A stretch of 33,000 nt of DNA, from assembly GCA_005884665.1 (NCBI GenBank), contig VBAT01000049.1:8253-41252 (forward strand), read 5' to 3'. Of this stretch, positions 15,585 to 23,416 are shown in pieces. The position numbers were made by a program, and so were the translations under genes. Each line of letters opens with the position of its first letter. The first letter of the stretch is position 1. The DNA is from Bacteroidota bacterium. GTDB lineage: Bacteria; Bacteroidota; Bacteroidia; Chitinophagales; Chitinophagaceae. The notes below the pieces were generated by a model that was not told where the DNA came from, did not search any database, and saw only the letters and a program-made list of their open reading frames with translations.

Positions 15585-15614
15585 AAAAAAGGAAAGCGTG
15601 AGCTATCCTTTTTT
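15585..15614 (-). terminator. Possible terminator at the end of infC
   Basis: AAAAAAGGA (15585-15593) and TCCTTTTTT (15606-15614) form a 9-bp, mostly A-T stem that covers the last codons of infC. On the minus strand it is followed by a run of T. It is weak in GC but in the right place to separate infC from the metallopeptidase gene. Confidence 0.45.
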
Positions 15615-16235
15615 CTTTCCTTTTGGGGCGAACATTGCAAGCATTCTTCGGCCTTCCATTTTAGGCATATTCTCAAGTATTGCCACTTCCGCGAGGCGTT
15701 CTGCAAATTTCAGCAGCAACAGCTGACCTCTTTCCTGGAACTGGATAGCCCTGCCCTTGAATTGCACATAGGCTTTTACTTTATTGCCATCTTTTAAAAA
15801 GCTTTCAGCATGCTTGGCTTTGAAATCAAAATCGTGATCGTCCGTATTGGGAGTAAAACGAATTTCCTTTACTTCGGAGACTTTGCTTTTCGCTTTCATC
15901 TCCTTTTCCTTTTTCTTCTTATCGTAAAGGAATTTATTGTAGTCGATAATTTTACATACCGGGGGATCTACAGTTGGTGATATTTCTACAAGATCCAGCT
16001 GCTGGTCTCTTGCCATTCTCAAGGCATCCTGCAGCGAGTATACACCTACTTCTACATTTTCACCCACAAGCCGTACTTGCGGCGCCCTGATAAATTGATT
16101 GATCCGATGTTCTGCTTCCTTGCGGGGAACAAATCTGCCCCTGAATCCGCCCTTGTTAAAACCTCCTGGTTTTTGAAATCCACCCTGTCCTGGTGGTCTG
16201 CTGAACCCGCCTCCGGGTTTTTGTGGTACTGCCAT
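15603..16235 (-). CDS. infC: Translation initiation factor IF-3
   Basis: A 210-residue factor that binds the 30S subunit, checks the start codon and keeps subunits apart. A Gly/Phe/Pro/Lys-rich head (residues 1-36, GGFSRPPGQGGFQKPGGF) precedes the IF-3 N domain, which begins EAEHRINQFIRAPQVRLVGEN. The family signature is seen at DLVEISPTVDPPVCKIIDYNKFLY (about 90-113). The C domain follows with VKEIRFTPNTDDHDFDFKAKHAESFLKDGNKVKAYVQFKGR. The start is a normal ATG, unlike the rare AUU of E. coli infC. The head is a Bacteroidota feature. thrS lies upstream with a 345-base spacer full of repeats; the hairpin TCCCG/CGGGA at 16254-16270, just 19 bases before the ATG, could affect initiation. Confidence 0.97.
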   Translation of the reverse strand: MAVPQKPGGGFSRPPGQGGFQKPGGFNKGGFRGRFVPRKEAEHRINQFIRAPQVRLVGENVEVGVYSLQDALRMARDQQLDLVEISPTVDPPVCKIIDYNKFLYDKKKKEKEMKAKSKVSEVKEIRFTPNTDDHDFDFKAKHAESFLKDGNKVKAYVQFKGRAIQFQERGQLLLLKFAERLAEVAILENMPKMEGRRMLAMFAPKGKKKG

Positions 16236-16290
16236 TTACTGTTTTTCGTAAAATCCCGCCCTGGCCGGGACAATTGTCTTTAATTAATAA

Positions 16291-16322
16291 CTCCTCATTC
16301 CGGGTTAAGGAGGTTTTTTTTT
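16291..16322 (+). terminator. Plus-strand terminator-like hairpin with T9 between infC and thrS
   Basis: CTCCT (16291-16295) and AGGAG (16308-16312) pair, followed by G and nine T residues (16314-16322). It is oriented to the plus strand, although both neighbouring genes are on the minus strand. It may stop antisense transcription, or the minus-strand form may be part of the infC leader. Confidence 0.4.
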
Positions 16323-16444
16323 ATGTTTCCAGCGACATTAACACGGATCATCATCCGTTGCGTCGCACTCTTCATCGTTCTGTTCGCTGCTCAACATTTC
16401 GCATTCTTATCGAGCTTCACAACATTCATTGATCAACATCTGCT

Positions 16445-16522
16445 ACCGATATTTTGTCCCTACGGGACAACAGGAAAATATTCTATAATTCCTGTCATCG
16501 GTATTTCGTCCCGATGGGACGA
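16445..16522. repeat. REP-like double palindrome element
   Basis: Two related 25-bp units (16446-16470 and 16498-16522, 19 of 25 identical) each contain a small palindrome: GTCCCTACGGGAC and GTCCCGATGGGAC. Between them AACAGGAA/TTCCTGT and ACCGAT (16445-16450)/ATCGGT (16497-16502) form further inverted arms, so the whole piece folds as nested stems. The GTCCC..GGGAC type is recognisable as a dispersed intergenic repeat of Bacteroidota, from memory only. The rest of the spacer from 16323 to 16444 shows nothing I can name. Confidence 0.6.
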
Positions 16523-16537
16523 GCATCCAGTTGCTTC

Positions 16538-16553
16538 TCCGCCAGCCGGCGGA
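16538..16553. repeat. 16-bp palindrome TCCGCCAGCCGGCGGA
   Basis: A 6-bp stem with loop AGCC lies just downstream of thrS (stop near 16581) on the minus strand. It matches the core of the rpmI-rplT terminator (11941-11956) at 15 of 16 positions. Without a T run it is unlikely to be an efficient terminator by itself. Confidence 0.5.
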
Positions 16554-16580
16554 TCGCAATGACTGCATCCGGCATCCGAC

Positions 16581-18515
16581 TCACTCTCCTCTCCTTTCTT
16601 CAATCTCTACTGCAATCTCTTTCAAAAATTCTTCCAAACTTTTTACACCCGCATCACCCTTGCCTTGCCTCCTGACCGCTACTTTATTTTCATTCATTTC
16701 CTTTTCCCCAACCACCAGCATATAAGGGACCTTCATCAACTCCGTGTCCCTGATCTTTTTGCCGATCTTCTCGTTACGGTCGTCAACTTCCGCACGAATA
16801 TCTGCTTTTTTCAGTTCACGGGAAATTGTTTTAGCGTAATCCAGGAACTTATCACTAATCGGCAGCACTTTTACCTGAACGGGGGCTAACCAGAGGGGAA
16901 ATTTACCGGCATAGTGCTCCAGTAAAAAGCCGATAAATCGTTCATGAGTTCCCAAAGGCGCCCGGTGTATGATTAGCGGTGTTTCGGGTTTATTATCATG
17001 ATTGGTAAATTCTAATTTAAACCGGCGTCCCTGAGCGAAATCAACCTGGTTGGTAGCCAGCGTAAACTCGCGGCCGATAATGCTCCATATCTGCACGTCG
17101 ATCTTGGGGCCATAAAACGCTGCTTCATCCGCTACTTCAACAAACGGTGTCTTTGTTTTGATCAATACATCACGCACCAGTTCTTCAGTTTCTTTCCACA
17201 GCTCGGGCTCGTCCACATACTTTTTTCCCAGCTTCGCCGGATCGTGAAGCGAGAGCCGCATCACATATTTATCCACGCCGAAGATCTTAAAATACTTCAG
17301 GTACATCTCATTGACCGCCTTGAACTCTTCATAGAACTGCTCCTTGGTACAATAGATATGCGCATCATTCATATGTAAGCAACGCACCCGCATTAACCCG
17401 AATAGTTCGCCGCTCTGTTCATATCGATAACAGGTTCCATATTCTGCCAGTCTCAGAGGCATATCCTTATAACTTCTCTGCTCTGCAGCGAATATTTTAT
17501 GATGATGAGGACAGTTCATCGCTCTCAGGTAGTACTTCTGCCCTTCCAGTTCCATGGCGGGGAACATGCTCTCCTTGTAATAGGGAAGATGTCCGCTGGT
17601 GAGATACAGGTTTTCCTTGGCGATATGCGGCGTAACAACCCGTTTATAGCCGCCCGCCAGTTCAGTTTCCTTTGCCAGCTTTTCCAATTCTTCTATGACA
17701 ACGGTTCCATTGGGCAACCACAAAGCAAGACCGGGACCTACATCATCATCCATGGTAAAGATGCCCAGCTCTTTTCCCAGCTTGCGATGATCCCTTTTCT
17801 TTGCTTCTTCGAGCATCAGCAGGTATTCATCCAGTTCCTTTTGCGCGGGGAATGTGACGCCATATACCCGGGTTAGCATTTTATTTTTTTCATCTCCCTT
17901 CCAGTAAGCGCCCGCGATGCTTGTCAGCTTGATGGCCTTGATAAATCCCGTATTTGGAATATGAGGACCGCGGCAGAGATCTGTAAAATTGCCCTGCGTA
18001 TAGAATGTTATTTCGCCATCATTGAGATTACTTAAGAGATCCAGCTTGTATTCATCACCTTTATCCGTAAAGTATTTCACCGCATCGTTCTTCGGCATTT
18101 CCTTTCGCACGTAGCTACTATTCTTTTTTGCCAGTTCATTCATCTTTTTTTCCAGGGCAACCAGGTCTTCCTCGGTCATTTTGCGATCGCCAAGGTCCAT
18201 GTCGTAATAAAACCCATTCTCAACGGGCGGGCCCACCCAAAACTTTACCCCGGGAAATAATGATTCTACAGCTTCCGCCATCAGGTGCGCGGAAGAATGC
18301 CAGAACGTGCTTTTGCCTTCATTATCACTCCAGGTAAGCAGTTTGATCGATGCATCCTCATTGATTGGGCGTGTAGCATCCCGTACCTGGCCGTTGACAC
18401 TTGCAGCAAGTACCTTCCTGGCCAGTCCTTCAGAAATTGATTTGGCTATGTCTAATGCAGTACTTCCTTTTTCGTATTGCCGGGTTGCGCCATCCGGAAA
18501 TGTAATATTGATCAT
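16581..18515 (-). CDS. thrS: Threonine-tRNA ligase (ThrRS)
   Basis: A 644-residue class II synthetase that charges tRNA-Thr and corrects Ser misacylation. The N-terminal TGS domain starts MINITFPDGATRQYEKGSTALDIA, followed by the editing domain with HSSAHLMAEAVESLFPG (the HxxxH pair). The catalytic core has MNCPHHH, with the zinc Cys at residue 335, motif 2 (YRYEQSGELFGLMRVR) and motif 3 (IIHRAPLGTHERFIGFLLEHY). The anticodon-binding domain ends the protein. I start at the ATG at 18513-18515 because this gives the usual N-terminus; the open frame extends to 18578 only through a TTG. Two overlapping -7 boxes lie just upstream. It heads the usual thrS-infC order, here with a 345-base spacer. 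Confidence 0.97.
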   Translation of the reverse strand: MINITFPDGATRQYEKGSTALDIAKSISEGLARKVLAASVNGQVRDATRPINEDASIKLLTWSDNEGKSTFWHSSAHLMAEAVESLFPGVKFWVGPPVENGFYYDMDLGDRKMTEEDLVALEKKMNELAKKNSSYVRKEMPKNDAVKYFTDKGDEYKLDLLSNLNDGEITFYTQGNFTDLCRGPHIPNTGFIKAIKLTSIAGAYWKGDEKNKMLTRVYGVTFPAQKELDEYLLMLEEAKKRDHRKLGKELGIFTMDDDVGPGLALWLPNGTVVIEELEKLAKETELAGGYKRVVTPHIAKENLYLTSGHLPYYKESMFPAMELEGQKYYLRAMNCPHHHKIFAAEQRSYKDMPLRLAEYGTCYRYEQSGELFGLMRVRCLHMNDAHIYCTKEQFYEEFKAVNEMYLKYFKIFGVDKYVMRLSLHDPAKLGKKYVDEPELWKETEELVRDVLIKTKTPFVEVADEAAFYGPKIDVQIWSIIGREFTLATNQVDFAQGRRFKLEFTNHDNKPETPLIIHRAPLGTHERFIGFLLEHYAGKFPLWLAPVQVKVLPISDKFLDYAKTISRELKKADIRAEVDDRNEKIGKKIRDTELMKVPYMLVVGEKEMNENKVAVRRQGKGDAGVKSLEEFLKEIAVEIEERRGE

Positions 18516-18566
18516 TGTGGTTGTGTCCCTGTTTTTTGCTAAAATTCGTCCTGAATTTTCAGGCTG

Positions 18567-18583
18567 CAAATCTAACAAAGCTA
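18567..18583 (-). promoter_or_regulatory. Two overlapping -7 boxes of thrS
   Basis: The minus strand carries TAGCTTTG (complement of 18576-18583) and TAGATTTG (complement of 18567-18574), both matching TAnnTTTG, about 50-70 bases before the thrS ATG. Neither has TTTG at the -33 spacing. Two matches so close together raise the chance that at least one is used. Confidence 0.45.
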
Positions 18584-18726
18584 TGTTGAATGATGAATTT
18601 TGAATGTTGAATGACAGACATCCTTTTCCACAATGGACAGCGAAGCAGGGCCCGCATTGAATATTAACAAACTATTGCCCGGCTCCGCTAAAGCCATTAT
18701 TAACTTATTCTTATTTTTGAACTCCA

Positions 18727-19830
18727 ATGAAACGAATTGCGCAATACGCCTCTTTAATCCTTCTCTGTTTTTTGTGCATTTCTTTTAGATCATTTTCACA
18801 AGATATCACCGGCATCTGGAAAGGCTATTTTATCTCCGATGATGGTCAGCATTACCGTCTCGAGTTCCAGGTAAAACAGAATGCCAGGGGTGAAGTGTCG
18901 GTTTCAGGTGTCTCGTACTCGTGGCAGGACGATATCAAATTCTATGGCAAGGCAACGATGACGGGCAGTTTTATAAGATCATCGAAGAATTTCCGCATAA
19001 AAGAAATCAAGACAGTAGAGGTTAAAAGCGGTAGCGGTTTCGGAACCTGTATCATGAACTATAATCTCGTGTACAGTCGCTCGGGCAAAGAGGAGTTTTT
19101 AGAGGGAACTTATCTTGGTAAGCAGGAAGTGAAAGGAAGACCCAATCCCTATCAATGGGGCGATTGCGGTGGTGGCAGAGTATCACTTCGCAGGGTGACC
19201 TCTTCCGATTTTTATATTGAACCTTTCCTGCGTAACAGGAACATTTCGATTCCTCCGCCTCCAAAAGACACAGCGAAAAAAATCACGCCCAATACGGTGA
19301 CAAGAAGGCCGACCGTCACAACAAGACCCAATACAACAACCAGGCAGACAACCAGGCCTAATACTACTACCACTACAAAAACCAACCCGCCAGTACAAAG
19401 AGTCGATTCGAGCCTGAAGGCAGATATACCATTTGTCAAACCTCCTGTCAAACCTGTGATCAATGCTCCTGCTGTGCTCAAGGAAAGAAGCAATGAATTA
19501 ATGAAATCCCTGGTAGTGAGTACGCAGGATGTTACGGTGAGGCTCTATGATAATGGCGAGATCGATGATGATACCATCTCAATTTATTATGACAACAAAC
19601 TTTTGCTTGCTCATAAACGGCTAAGCACAACCCCGATCACCGTGAAGATAAAAGTGGACGATGAAAACGAGGTGCATGAACTGGTTATGGTAGCTGAGAA
19701 TCTTGGACGCATACCTCCTAATACTTCACTAATGGTGGTAGATGCAGGTGATCAGCGCTTCGACGTTCGTATTACTTCTACGGAGCAAAAGAATGCCCTC
19801 GTACGTTTCCGGTTTGAGAGACCAAAATAG
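18727..19830 (+). CDS. Secreted two-domain protein with Thr/Pro-rich linker (paralog 1)
   Basis: A 367-residue exported protein of unknown role. The signal peptide (MKRIAQYASLILLCFLCISFRSFSQ) is followed by an N-terminal beta domain that begins DITGIWKGYF and has a lipocalin/YD-like barrel look (GIWKG start, alternating strands; residues about 26-165). A long Thr/Pro/Arg linker (about 185-225, repeats of TTRPNTTTR) leads to a C-terminal domain of about 115 residues (SNELMKSLVVSTQDVTVRLYDNGEIDDDTISIYYDN...MVAENLGRIPPNTSLMVVDAGDQRF). The same C-terminal domain occurs in the next gene, so the two are paralogs. A TATTTTTG at 18712-18719 is only 7 bases from the ATG, which would imply a nearly leaderless mRNA or a chance match. 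Confidence 0.85.
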   Translation: MKRIAQYASLILLCFLCISFRSFSQDITGIWKGYFISDDGQHYRLEFQVKQNARGEVSVSGVSYSWQDDIKFYGKATMTGSFIRSSKNFRIKEIKTVEVKSGSGFGTCIMNYNLVYSRSGKEEFLEGTYLGKQEVKGRPNPYQWGDCGGGRVSLRRVTSSDFYIEPFLRNRNISIPPPPKDTAKKITPNTVTRRPTVTTRPNTTTRQTTRPNTTTTTKTNPPVQRVDSSLKADIPFVKPPVKPVINAPAVLKERSNELMKSLVVSTQDVTVRLYDNGEIDDDTISIYYDNKLLLAHKRLSTTPITVKIKVDDENEVHELVMVAENLGRIPPNTSLMVVDAGDQRFDVRITSTEQKNALVRFRFERPK

Positions 19831-19891
19831 TTTTTAACCGTTTCTGTAATTTTTTAACCACTTCGGGCATTTTCCTCTATTTTCAATATTA

Positions 19892-20716
19892 ATGCAGCGA
19901 GTAGTCACATTATCAAGCCTCCTATTAGCCTGCTTGTTTACCTCCGCTCAGAACGTTAATGGTATCTGGAAAGGTAAACTTGTAATGGAACCCGGCGGCT
20001 GTTTTCCTGTCTACAATATAGAGCTGCAAATAAAAATAGACGGTTCTAAGATCACGGGTAACTCCTATCACTACTCGGATACCACCAATTTTGTAAAAGA
20101 AGTTTTCGAAGGTTTATACGACAGCACTGCGAAGAGCATGCTGATTGATGAAAAGAACGTGGCTACCTTCCGCATCCCGGCTGATTGTATTCCCTGTATT
20201 AAAAAATATTCACTCAACTTTCATACGGATGGAACGGAGCACCAGTTGCGTGGTTCCTGGACCGGTAAGACAATGGACAACAAAAATAGTTGCCCGCCTG
20301 GGACTATCGTACTGACCCGTATTGAAAAATCCGCTTTCAAACCTGACCTGCCGCCCAAGCTTGAACAAAGAAAAAATGAGCTGGTAAAGGAAATATATGT
20401 AGATACCGGCAATATACGCCTTGATTTTTATGACAATGGGCAGATAGATGGCGATACCATTTCAGTCTATGTAGACAATATGCCAATCGTTTCCTACCGG
20501 ATGCTTACCGCGAAACCGATTACAACTAGTGTAAGAATAGATCTCCGCAGAACCATACAGGAGGTGATCATGGTTGGAGAAAACCTGGGTTCTATTCCTC
20601 CAAATACGGCGTTGATGATTATCACTGCCGGTGACAAACGCTATCAGCTGTATCTCACATCGGATGAGAAGAAGAATGCGATGGTGAGGTTTATTTATGC
20701 GAGACCGAAACCGTGA
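19892..20716 (+). CDS. Secreted two-domain protein (paralog 2)
   Basis: A 274-residue exported protein, shorter paralog of the preceding gene, 61 bases downstream of it and probably in one operon. The signal peptide ends near CLFTSAQ, then NVNGIWKGKL opens the same kind of N-terminal domain, with CFPVYNIELQIKIDG and paired Cys residues (CIPCIKK). The Thr/Pro linker is absent. The C-terminal domain (KNELVKEIYVDTGNIRLDFYDNGQIDGDTISVYVDN...MVGENLGSIPPNTALMIITAGDKRYQLYLTSDEKKNAMVRF) aligns throughout with paralog 1. The short strand set DNGxIDxDTISxYxDN and the loop NLGxIPPNTxLM are the shared hallmarks. Function unknown; a periplasmic or surface binding protein is a guess. Its stop codon lies inside a hairpin shared with the convergent peptidase gene. 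Confidence 0.85.
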   Translation: MQRVVTLSSLLLACLFTSAQNVNGIWKGKLVMEPGGCFPVYNIELQIKIDGSKITGNSYHYSDTTNFVKEVFEGLYDSTAKSMLIDEKNVATFRIPADCIPCIKKYSLNFHTDGTEHQLRGSWTGKTMDNKNSCPPGTIVLTRIEKSAFKPDLPPKLEQRKNELVKEIYVDTGNIRLDFYDNGQIDGDTISVYVDNMPIVSYRMLTAKPITTSVRIDLRRTIQEVIMVGENLGSIPPNTALMIITAGDKRYQLYLTSDEKKNAMVRFIYARPKP

Positions 20717-20749
20717 GTGGTCAGTCGTTTACAATGGCCTGACCACTCA
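20714..20749. terminator. Hairpin between convergent genes (paralog 2 and M28 peptidase)
   Basis: TGAGTGGTCAG (20714-20724) and CTGACCACTCA (20739-20749) give an 11-bp perfect stem with a 14-base loop. It includes the TGA stop of paralog 2 and lies 5 bases before the stop of the M28 gene on the other strand. No U-tract follows on either strand. Confidence 0.55.
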
Positions 20750-20753
20750 TGGC

Positions 20754-22349
20754 TTAAAATCCACGTTGATTACCGGCCGGCGCTGCCAATTCCTTTCTCG
20801 GCAACTTTTCATCCCGCATCGCGGCATTGTAAACAAACGACGCAACGATCACCGCTGCCTGTTTCAAATCTTCGGGCACCAAATGATCATAGGTATCCAT
20901 ATTCGTGTGATGGGTTCGGGTATCGTATTCTATCTCATCCTGGATAAACTGGAAACCGGGAACTCCTACCCTGTCGAATGATAAATGATCGGTGCCGCCA
21001 GTGTTATTAATGGTAAGCGTTTTTGCTCCTATTTCATTGAAGGGTTCAAGCCAGGTTGTGAAGATCGGGCGCACTGCCTCATTGCCCTGCAGGTAAACGC
21101 CTCGTATTTTACCAGTGCCATTGTCCAGGTTGAAGTATGCTGATATCCTGGGTTGATCTTTGAACACCCATTTGCCGGCGGCTGTATCGGCCACGTGATT
21201 TTTTACATAGTTGCGGCTGCCGAACAATCCCTGCTCCTCGCCGCTCCATAATGCAATCCTTATTGTGCGGCGTGGCTGTACTCCTAAAGCTTTTAATATC
21301 CGTATTGCTTCCAGCATAACAGAACATCCAGCTGCATTATCGGTAGCGCCGGTTGCTGCATGCCAGGAATCCAGGTGACCGCCAAGCATTACTACTTCGT
21401 CTTTCAATGCCGGATCTGTCCCGGGTATTTCAGCTATCACATTGTATCCTTTCAGATCATCGTTATAGAATCTTGTCTTTACGTTTGCTTCGATTTCTAC
21501 TTTAATGCCGCCTTCTATCAATCTTTGCAATCGCAGGTAATCGTCACTGGAAAGTGTTACACTGGCCGGGGCTTCTGCAGCATCTTTTGTGTAGCTGCCG
21601 CCACTGCTTACAAAGAGAGTTCCGTCGTTGCCACTCGCGTTCATACTTAGGACCAGCGCGGGTTTTTCTTTCAGGAAGAATTCAGTCATTTTACGTTGAA
21701 CAGCACCACGATTTATAAAAGCTGCTCTTTGTGCAGAGTCGCCCTGGAAGCGGTTTCCGCCCTGTCCGCCACGACTCCCGCCGGGCTGCCTCATTTCTGC
21801 TTTTGCCATTTTCTCCAGAGAAGTATCAGCAAAACGGTGACCGTCGGCATCAAATGATGGTTTCAGTTGCGTCGGTGACCATGTCATTATGATCTTGTCT
21901 TTGATCTTGCCTGCATATTTTGCCAGTTCAAGTGTATCGTTGGCTTTTATTAAAACAATTTCTCCTCTCAATTCTTTTTTTCCCCGCGTACTGCCTGTCC
22001 ATGCGCGGGGCATGGCGATCAATGGCTGATAATAAGGAGCTGTCATTGCTACATAGCAGCGTTCCTGGCGCCAGCTTTTTCCGAATTCGCCCCAGGGCTC
22101 CAACTGTGCATTTACCAGGCCCCATTCAGTCAGTTTATTTTTTGCCCAATTGGCTGCATTCATAAATCCGGGTGAAGAAGTGAGGCGGGGTCCACTTACA
22201 TCGGTCAGGTAAAATGCAGTCTCCATTACTTTGGAGTTGTCCGTGCCTTCTTTTTTGATCTTATTGATCATGTCAAGGTTGACTCTTTCCTGCGCGAGCA
22301 ATGAGCCTGCGATAATGACAAATAGAAAAGAGATGGTCGTTTTTCTCAT
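20754..22349 (-). CDS. Secreted M28-family metallopeptidase with PA-type insert
   Basis: A 531-residue exported zinc exopeptidase, probably an aminopeptidase or carboxypeptidase of family M28 acting in the periplasm. The signal peptide MRKTTISFLFVIIAGSLLAQ is followed by a propeptide-like region and a protease-associated segment (about residues 130-290; includes a Gly/Arg/Gln-rich loop). The catalytic core has the metal ligands of the family: His325 in GGHLDSWHAATGATDNAAG with the bridging Asp in TDNAAG, the Glu-Glu pair in WSGEEQGLFGSRNY, the Asp in FNLDNGTG, and the His in THHTNMDTYDHL. The ending is ordinary. It stands next to the DUF3347 gene on the same strand with a repeat-filled gap of 219 bases, so joint control is uncertain. 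Confidence 0.92.
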   Translation of the reverse strand: MRKTTISFLFVIIAGSLLAQERVNLDMINKIKKEGTDNSKVMETAFYLTDVSGPRLTSSPGFMNAANWAKNKLTEWGLVNAQLEPWGEFGKSWRQERCYVAMTAPYYQPLIAMPRAWTGSTRGKKELRGEIVLIKANDTLELAKYAGKIKDKIIMTWSPTQLKPSFDADGHRFADTSLEKMAKAEMRQPGGSRGGQGGNRFQGDSAQRAAFINRGAVQRKMTEFFLKEKPALVLSMNASGNDGTLFVSSGGSYTKDAAEAPASVTLSSDDYLRLQRLIEGGIKVEIEANVKTRFYNDDLKGYNVIAEIPGTDPALKDEVVMLGGHLDSWHAATGATDNAAGCSVMLEAIRILKALGVQPRRTIRIALWSGEEQGLFGSRNYVKNHVADTAAGKWVFKDQPRISAYFNLDNGTGKIRGVYLQGNEAVRPIFTTWLEPFNEIGAKTLTINNTGGTDHLSFDRVGVPGFQFIQDEIEYDTRTHHTNMDTYDHLVPEDLKQAAVIVASFVYNAAMRDEKLPRKELAAPAGNQRGF

Positions 22350-22467
22350 GTTTGTGAATTTTGGAATTGGAAGATAATGTATTTATGTCCAGATACTAAC
22401 AAGGAACATGAGACGTTTTTTGCAGGACAGGGATTGCGGGGGTAGAAAAAATCCGAAAACTGAATCA

Positions 22468-22551
22468 CGAAATTCGAAGAAAGAAATCCGAAAAGCTGAA
22501 ATGACGAAATCAGAAATTGCAGTGGCCCATGTTATGTTTTTTCGAATTTCG
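22468..22551. repeat. Intergenic inverted repeat, CGAAATTCGAA arms (copy A)
   Basis: CGAAATTCGAA (22468-22478) and its exact complement TTCGAATTTCG (22541-22551) are 11-bp arms around 62 bases rich in AAATCCGAAA-like motifs. A related element with CGAAATCCGAAA arms lies at 26813-26862. Both sit downstream of minus-strand genes. The 22352-22568 region holds no credible gene. Confidence 0.55.
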
Positions 22552-22568
22552 AGCTTTAAAATTCGAGT

Positions 22569-23339
22569 TTACTTCGTCTGCCCTGTGGTATCTACCGGAA
22601 TAAAATTGATCGTGTCTTTAGGTTCGCCGCAGGTCAGCATATCATCATTATGGGCCGGGTGTTTATTTCCAAGGTAAGGATTACGGACCTCTTTTGTTTT
22701 ACTCAGCCAGTAGCCCGGCTTGTCGTCTCCAAAGGCCATGGGACATTCCTGGTAATATATTTTCGCCCGGTCATATTTGACGGTGATAAATAAATTCCGG
22801 AGATTGTCGGTTAACGCATTCAGTGCTTCTCTTTTTTTATCCAGCGAAGTTTGTTGCACTACATTGGAGGCATCGGTTTTCGCATACCCGGCCATGTCAA
22901 CCGTTGTCAAATAGATCGTTTGAGCATCCCTGGTTGTATCGTTTTTCAATTCTTCCGTCTTCAGGTCATCAAGAGCATTTACGAGTTCAGTACCATGTTT
23001 ATTGACACCCACCGAATCCCAGTTAACGAATGCTTCTGTCATATTGTAATAGGCATCCAGCACGTTGCCGACCGAGTTATTGAACAGGTCGCTGTGTTTG
23101 CTTACCTTGATCGGCAGGGGTTTGGGGCCGGACGCATGCGAGCCGCTACTGCCGCCGGGAAAAAAGAAATAGCGAACACCGCCAATCAGCAGCAGGACGA
23201 CGGCGATCAGCATTGTAAGGCCGTTAAGGGTTTTTATCCTGGTGGAAGCTTTGGCTGCATTCTGATCTCCTGCCCGTAAGAACCCGAAAATGATAAGAAT
23301 GAGGGGTAGAATAACTGCCAGTATATCAAGAATCTTCAT
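22569..23339 (-). CDS. Membrane-anchored protein with DUF3347 domain
   Basis: A 256-residue protein with two N-terminal membrane helices (about residues 5-22 and 40-60) and a soluble C-terminal DUF3347-type domain. The domain begins LFNNSVGNVLDAYYNMTEAFVNWDSVGVN and ends with the family hallmarks YYQECPMAFGDDKPGYWLSKTKEVRNPY and MLTCGEPKDTI. DUF3347 is found fused to or beside CusB-like heavy-metal efflux adaptors in Bacteroidota, and the CPMAF and TCG cysteines are suggestive of metal binding, but a role is not shown. Here it is not next to metal-efflux genes. The ATG at 23337-23339 gives the helix start MKILDILAVILPLILIIFG; a TATCTTTG box sits 23 bases upstream. Confidence 0.85.
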   Translation of the reverse strand: MKILDILAVILPLILIIFGFLRAGDQNAAKASTRIKTLNGLTMLIAVVLLLIGGVRYFFFPGGSSGSHASGPKPLPIKVSKHSDLFNNSVGNVLDAYYNMTEAFVNWDSVGVNKHGTELVNALDDLKTEELKNDTTRDAQTIYLTTVDMAGYAKTDASNVVQQTSLDKKREALNALTDNLRNLFITVKYDRAKIYYQECPMAFGDDKPGYWLSKTKEVRNPYLGNKHPAHNDDMLTCGEPKDTINFIPVDTTGQTK

Positions 23340-23361
23340 AAGCCGTTAAAAAAAATTTTTG

Positions 23362-23369
23362 CAAAGATA
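23362..23369 (-). promoter_or_regulatory. -7 box of the DUF3347 gene
   Basis: The minus strand reads TATCTTTG, matching TAnnTTTG, 23 bases upstream of the ATG. It is identical to the -7 box of rpmI-rplT. No TTTG at -33. Confidence 0.4.
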
Positions 23370-23397
23370 ATAGCCATAACGGCAAGTGGTAATGCTT

Positions 23398-23405
23398 TAT
23401 TTTTG
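23398..23405 (+). promoter_or_regulatory. Possible -7 box for the ABC-F gene
   Basis: TATTTTTG on the plus strand matches TAnnTTTG, 124 bases before the ABC-F ATG. If used, the transcript leader would contain the whole 9-bp-period hairpin at 23417-23526. No TTTG at -33, so it is uncertain. Confidence 0.3.
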
Positions 23406-23416
23406 CAAATTCTAAA

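Noticed and set aside
15413..15601. Plus-strand open frame between the metallopeptidase and infC
   Set aside because: 62 codons, no recognisable motif, lies in the antisense gap and overlaps the metallopeptidase start and the infC terminator.
18516..18578. Upstream extension of thrS
   Set aside because: The longer frame starts at TTG, overlaps the -7 boxes and adds residues not seen in ThrRS. The ATG at 18515 gives the family N-terminus.
22408..22677. Plus-strand open frame in the gap before the DUF3347 gene
   Set aside because: Its low-complexity Arg/Lys/Ser translation comes from the CGAAAT-type inverted repeat and overlaps the DUF3347 gene on the other strand.
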